Source: Treponema sp. (lineage in GTDB: Bacteria; Spirochaetota; Spirochaetia; Treponematales; Breznakiellaceae). From it: DNA of 9,415 nt. Within the stretch, counting starts at the first letter, position 1, and every line of letters begins with the position of its first letter. The stretch covers positions 1-9,415 of the forward strand of contig JAISSG010000066.1 of assembly GCA_031273185.1 (NCBI GenBank), given 5' to 3'. Positions 6,706-9,415 of this stretch are shown here, one piece after another. Under the pieces are notes generated by a model that was not told the DNA's origin, did no database searches, and saw only the letters and a list, made by a program, of their open reading frames with translations. The translations under genes and the position numbers were made by a program.

Positions 6706-6782
6706 TGGTGGGCGATACAAGACTCGAACTTGTGACCCCCAGCGTGTCGAGCTGGTGCTCTAACCAACTGAGCTAACCGCCC
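6706..6782 (-). tRNA. tRNA-Val (anticodon GAC) with encoded CCA
   Basis: The acceptor stem is GGGCGGT with ATCGCCC (one G-T pair), the discriminator is A at 6709, and the CCA end is encoded at 6708-6706. The D arm is GCTC-AGTTGGTTA-GAGC, the T arm is ACAAG-TTCGAGT-CTTGT and the variable loop has 5 nt. The anticodon stem CCAGC/GCTGG holds the loop TCGACAC, giving anticodon GAC. This places C, not the nearly universal U, at position 33. The gene lies 49 bp after cheX with no good promoter in the gap, so it may be made by read-through from the chemotaxis operon. Confidence 0.93.
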
Positions 6783-6793
6783 CGCTTTGAGAG

Positions 6794-6831
6794 AAAAATG
6801 CCGCTACGTGGCACCGCGCCGGGTGGCGCGG
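6794..6831 (-). terminator. Tandem hairpins between cheX and tRNA-Val, possible weak terminator
   Basis: Directly after the cheX stop codon the minus strand has CCGCGCC-ACCC-GGCGCGG (6831-6814). Next to it is a smaller hairpin, TGCC with GGCA around a 7-nt loop (6813-6799), followed by five T. The first hairpin is strong but has no U-tract of its own, and the second has only a 4-bp stem. It may terminate partially, protect the cheX 3' end, or separate cheX from tRNA processing. Confidence 0.4.
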
Positions 6832-7308
6832 TTATTTCTGCCGCTCGCGGATTGCGACGTTTACCTCGATCCTGTTCTCTCCGCCAAGTTCCATCGGGAC
6901 GATAAGGGCCTCTACATCGCCCAGGTTGGTGGAAACTTCCATGTTCTCGCCGGTAAAGAGGGCCGGGGGGGTAAGGTCAAATTTAAAGCCGAGGTCATGG
7001 AGCTTGGTTACCGCCTGGGCGGTGATCATGTTGGCAAGTTCCTGTATTGTCGCCTTGGCAAGCTCGTCAAAGACGGTAAAGGTCTCCTGGTTCATTGTCC
7101 CTGACACATACAGGGCGGTTTCCTTGGACATGTCAAAAAGGACCCGGCCTTCGACATCGCCGGCAAGCCCCACGAGCGCGGCAACGCCTTTGATTGCCAT
7201 GGAGGTAGGCTTCAAAAAGATCTCGCCGCGTTTAACTTCGGAATTCATTACTTCCTTAAGAATGCTAAAGGCAGATTCAACAAAGGGGTTGATATATTCA
7301 ACTCTCAT
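6832..7308 (-). CDS. cheX: CheX, CheY-phosphate phosphatase
   Basis: CheX belongs to the CheC/CheX/FliY family and ends the chemotaxis signal by dephosphorylating CheY-P. It is known from spirochaetes and Thermotoga. The 158 residues are normal for CheX. The active-site pattern E-x-x-N is present as Glu90 and Asn93 in IQELANMITAQ, in the long central helix. The start is the ATG at 7308, with AAGGAG at 7315-7320 placed 6 nt upstream. The GTG one codon earlier is only 3 nt from that site and is less likely. It follows the cheW-cheR fusion after 26 bp. In T. pallidum and T. denticola the operon continues with cheY; here two hairpins and tRNA-Val come next. Confidence 0.92.
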   Translation of the reverse strand: MRVEYINPFVESAFSILKEVMNSEVKRGEIFLKPTSMAIKGVAALVGLAGDVEGRVLFDMSKETALYVSGTMNQETFTVFDELAKATIQELANMITAQAVTKLHDLGFKFDLTPPALFTGENMEVSTNLGDVEALIVPMELGGENRIEVNVAIRERQK

Positions 7309-7314
7309 CACTCG

Positions 7315-7320
7315 CTCCTT
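7315..7320 (-). promoter_or_regulatory. Ribosome binding site deciding the cheX ATG start
   Basis: AAGGAG on the minus strand, 6 nt before the ATG at 7308, favours this codon over the adjacent GTG at 7311. Confidence 0.8.
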
Positions 7321-7334
7321 CTATTTTCTCAATA

Positions 7335-8672
7335 TTAGGCATTGTACACAAACGCCGCAACCGGATCGTTGGACAGGGAAGTCCAGCCGTCTCCGTAGAG
7401 TTCCTCGTTTTTCCCCAGTATCACCAGGGCCCGGCTTTTCAGCTTTTCGGTAAAGCCGAAAATCATCCTGGACTGATCCTGCTCCGTAAAGAACGACAGC
7501 AAATCACGGGCAACGATCAGGTCCAGCTCCGGCAGGGGGTTGTCGTTCAGCACGTCATGGTACTCAAACACTATCGCATCCTTGATCACCTGGTTGAACG
7601 AAAACCCGCTCTTCCCCTCAACCATATATTCCCGGCAGTATTCGGGGACCTCCTCCAGATCAAAAACCATGTTCGGCGCCTGGCTTATTGCCATGATATC
7701 GTTGTCATTGGCCCATATCTTCAAATTCAGGTTCGGATACTTTGACTTGAGTATACACGCAAGCGAATAAGTTTCATAGCCCTTGCCGCAGCCAATATTC
7801 CAAACCTGCAAGCTGCTGGAGGAAACGCTCGGCAATATACCTTTGACGGCATCGGCATAGCCATCGTCCCAGAAAGCATCCGAGCAGGGAGAGAAAAAAT
7901 TTGAGAGAAACTCGTCGGCATCGGACGCGCCCCGCAGTTGCATGTCGCTGGTCACCCGGCTGACGCTCCACTCGGCATAGCGGCGGCGAATCCACGACTC
8001 GTTCAGCGGCGACGCCTGAAAATGCTTCAGCGCCAGAAGGCCTTCCTTTATAAAGCCAATCGCCGAATCCACCGCGGCTTTCCGCTGCTCCTCGGCCTCC
8101 TCCGCCTGAACCGGGGAAGGCGGGGGGAAGGCGCCGGCACCGATTGGGGCGACCCGTTCTTTTTGCTTTTCCTCTTTGTTCTGGCCAAATATCCGTACCA
8201 CGTCGAGGATAATGTACAGGGCGCCGTCCTTTTCCACCACGCCCGAAATAAACTTGATGTTTATGTCGCCAAAGATCGGGTGGGGCGGCTGTATCGACTC
8301 GTGGGTGATCCCCACCACCTTGTCGATCTTGTCAACGATGGTCCCGTACACCTGATCGTTGATGCGGAGGATCAGCATGTTCTCCTGGCCGTCGGCCTTT
8401 TTTTCCAGGGGCATGTGGAAAAAGTTCCTGAGGTCGATGATGGGGATGATGTCGCCGCGCAGGTTGTACACGCCCCTGACAAAGGATGCCGCGTTCGGCA
8501 CAAAGGTGAATTTGTCGGCCTTGGCGATTTCCTTGACGTTCATGATGTCAACACCGTAATCTTTCCCCGCAAGGGAGAAAGTGATCATCTTGAAATCGAC
8601 CGTATCGGCCCGCTCTTTCTGCTCCTGCAGATCGGCGTTTACCTGGGCAAGGTCTTTTATTACTGCTGCCAT
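7335..8672 (-). CDS. cheW: CheW fused to a CheR-like domain
   Basis: This 445-aa protein joins a CheW coupling domain (about residues 25-165) to a CheR-like methyltransferase fold (about 222-445) through a charged, proline-containing linker. CheW links chemoreceptors to the CheA kinase; here NLRGDIIPIIDLRNFF at 70-85 is the typical core. The second part shows the S-adenosylmethionine loop WNIGCGKGYETYSLA at 291-305 and ANDND at 321-325. The usual TxFFR motif reads SNFFSP at 257-262, so the catalytic-site arginine is missing, and the usual CRN reads ARD at 388-390. The domain may therefore bind its cofactor or receptors without methylating them. Such fusions are known from spirochaete chemoreceptor arrays. 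The ATG at 8672 is preceded by AGTAGG, which overlaps the cheA stop 6 bp upstream, so translation is probably coupled. A GTG at 8678 lies inside that site and is less likely. Confidence 0.93.
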   Translation of the reverse strand: MAAVIKDLAQVNADLQEQKERADTVDFKMITFSLAGKDYGVDIMNVKEIAKADKFTFVPNAASFVRGVYNLRGDIIPIIDLRNFFHMPLEKKADGQENMLILRINDQVYGTIVDKIDKVVGITHESIQPPHPIFGDINIKFISGVVEKDGALYIILDVVRIFGQNKEEKQKERVAPIGAGAFPPPSPVQAEEAEEQRKAAVDSAIGFIKEGLLALKHFQASPLNESWIRRRYAEWSVSRVTSDMQLRGASDADEFLSNFFSPCSDAFWDDGYADAVKGILPSVSSSSLQVWNIGCGKGYETYSLACILKSKYPNLNLKIWANDNDIMAISQAPNMVFDLEEVPEYCREYMVEGKSGFSFNQVIKDAIVFEYHDVLNDNPLPELDLIVARDLLSFFTEQDQSRMIFGFTEKLKSRALVILGKNEELYGDGWTSLSNDPVAAFVYNA

Positions 8673-8678
8673 ATACAC

Positions 8679-9415
8679 CTACTTTATTGAAGCTTCGCGG
8701 ATTTGGCGCTGCTCCATTTCTTTTTTGAGTCCCAATTCCAGAAGCTGGCTGACATCAATGATCAGGGAGACCGAACCGTCCCCCAGTATGGAAGCCCCGG
8801 CAATCCCGGGCGAATTGGTAAACTGATCCCGCAGAGGCTTGATGACCACGTCCTCTTCCCCGATGAGGCTGTCCACCATGAAGCCCATTTTCTTCTCGGC
8901 GGTACCCACGATGACGATGAAGTTGTAGTCCTTTCTCTCCTCGGTTTTGATGCCGAAAAGCCGGTTAAGGCGGAGCAGGGAGATAACGTCGCTGCGGATG
9001 TTGAACACCTCGTAGTTGTCGATCTTCTTGATCTCCTCCGGCTTTACCCGCAGGCTCTCGATAACGCTGTTGATGGGTATGGAGTAGATTTCCGTGCCGA
9101 CCCGCACCAGGAGGCCCTGGATGATCGCCAGGGTGAGCGGCAGCTTGATGGTGAATTTGGTCCCCTTGCCGTGCTCGGAACTGACGGTGACCGTGCCGTT
9201 GAGCTTGTCAATCGAGCGGCGCACCACGTCAAGGCCCACGCCCCGCCCGGAAATGCTCGTGATCTGCTTGGCGGTGGAGAAGCCCGGCTCAAAGAGCAGG
9301 TTGAAGGCCTCAACGTCGGTCAGGAGCTTGTTGGAGCTGATAAGCCCCCGCTCCACGGCCTTTGCCTTGACCGCTTCGACATCAATGCCCTTGCCGTCGT
9401 CGGAAATCTCGATGA
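8679..9415 (-). CDS. cheA: CheA chemotaxis histidine kinase, 3' part only
   Basis: The gene enters from beyond the right edge; 244 codons remain, the first complete one at 9413-9411. CheA phosphorylates CheY in response to receptors. Visible parts are the second half of the ATP-binding domain, with the G1 box ISDDGKGID, the F box FEPGFSTA and the G2 box SGRGVGLDVV, ending at GKGTKF. The CheW-like P5 regulatory domain (LTLAIIQGLLVRVG to the end, about 140 residues) follows and contacts CheW and receptors. The phosphotransfer, CheY-binding and dimerisation domains lie outside the window, so the full length and possible variants of these are unknown. The stop TAG (8681-8679) lies 6 bp before the cheW ATG and forms part of its ribosome binding site. 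Confidence 0.96.
   Translation of the reverse strand, partial: IEISDDGKGIDVEAVKAKAVERGLISSNKLLTDVEAFNLLFEPGFSTAKQITSISGRGVGLDVVRRSIDKLNGTVTVSSEHGKGTKFTIKLPLTLAIIQGLLVRVGTEIYSIPINSVIESLRVKPEEIKKIDNYEVFNIRSDVISLLRLNRLFGIKTEERKDYNFIVIVGTAEKKMGFMVDSLIGEEDVVIKPLRDQFTNSPGIAGASILGDGSVSLIIDVSQLLELGLKKEMEQRQIREASIK

Noticed and set aside
6741..6760. Reading the second tRNA as tRNA-Asp
   Set aside because: The strict 5-bp anticodon stem sets the anticodon as GAC (valine), not GUC, and the discriminator is A rather than the G expected for tRNA-Asp.
1..9415. CRISPR array, insertion sequence or prophage genes
   Set aside because: No regularly spaced repeats, no transposase or integrase coding sequence and no phage structural genes were seen in either strand.

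Overview
The window looks like chromosomal DNA of a spirochaete, most likely Treponema or a close relative. The main reason is the chemotaxis cluster: cheA is followed by a CheW fused to a CheR-like domain, then by cheX. That combination is characteristic of spirochaetes. The genus is inferred from gene content and cannot be proved from this sequence alone. Most of the window is G+C-rich. All recognised genes lie on the minus strand, so transcription runs from high to low coordinates.

Right part (6832-9415): the 3' end of cheA (cut by the window edge), the cheW-cheR-like fusion and cheX are tightly packed and probably one operon. CheA and CheW form the signalling core under the chemoreceptors, and CheX is the phosphatase expected to remove phosphate from CheY. 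No cheY follows cheX here. Instead there are two small hairpins, a tRNA-Val(GAC) gene and a strong intrinsic terminator.

Middle part (617-6651): a good sigma-70-type promoter, with a perfect 8-4-8 palindrome over the expected transcription start, precedes tRNA-Leu(UAG). The protein quality-control genes tig, clpP, clpX and lon follow, with junctions of 9 bp, a 14-bp overlap and 9 bp. Trigger factor folds nascent chains, ClpXP unfolds and degrades tagged or damaged proteins, and Lon degrades misfolded ones. The tRNA appears to sit in the 5' leader of this operon.

Left part (1-611): a small, very A+T-rich XRE-family regulator gene is bracketed by an 18-bp imperfect inverted repeat whose inner edges match the composition change. 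It carries a 19-nt homopolymer near its 3' end. This looks like an acquired module inserted just behind lon. The outermost 120 bp are G+C-rich, hairpin-rich and non-coding.
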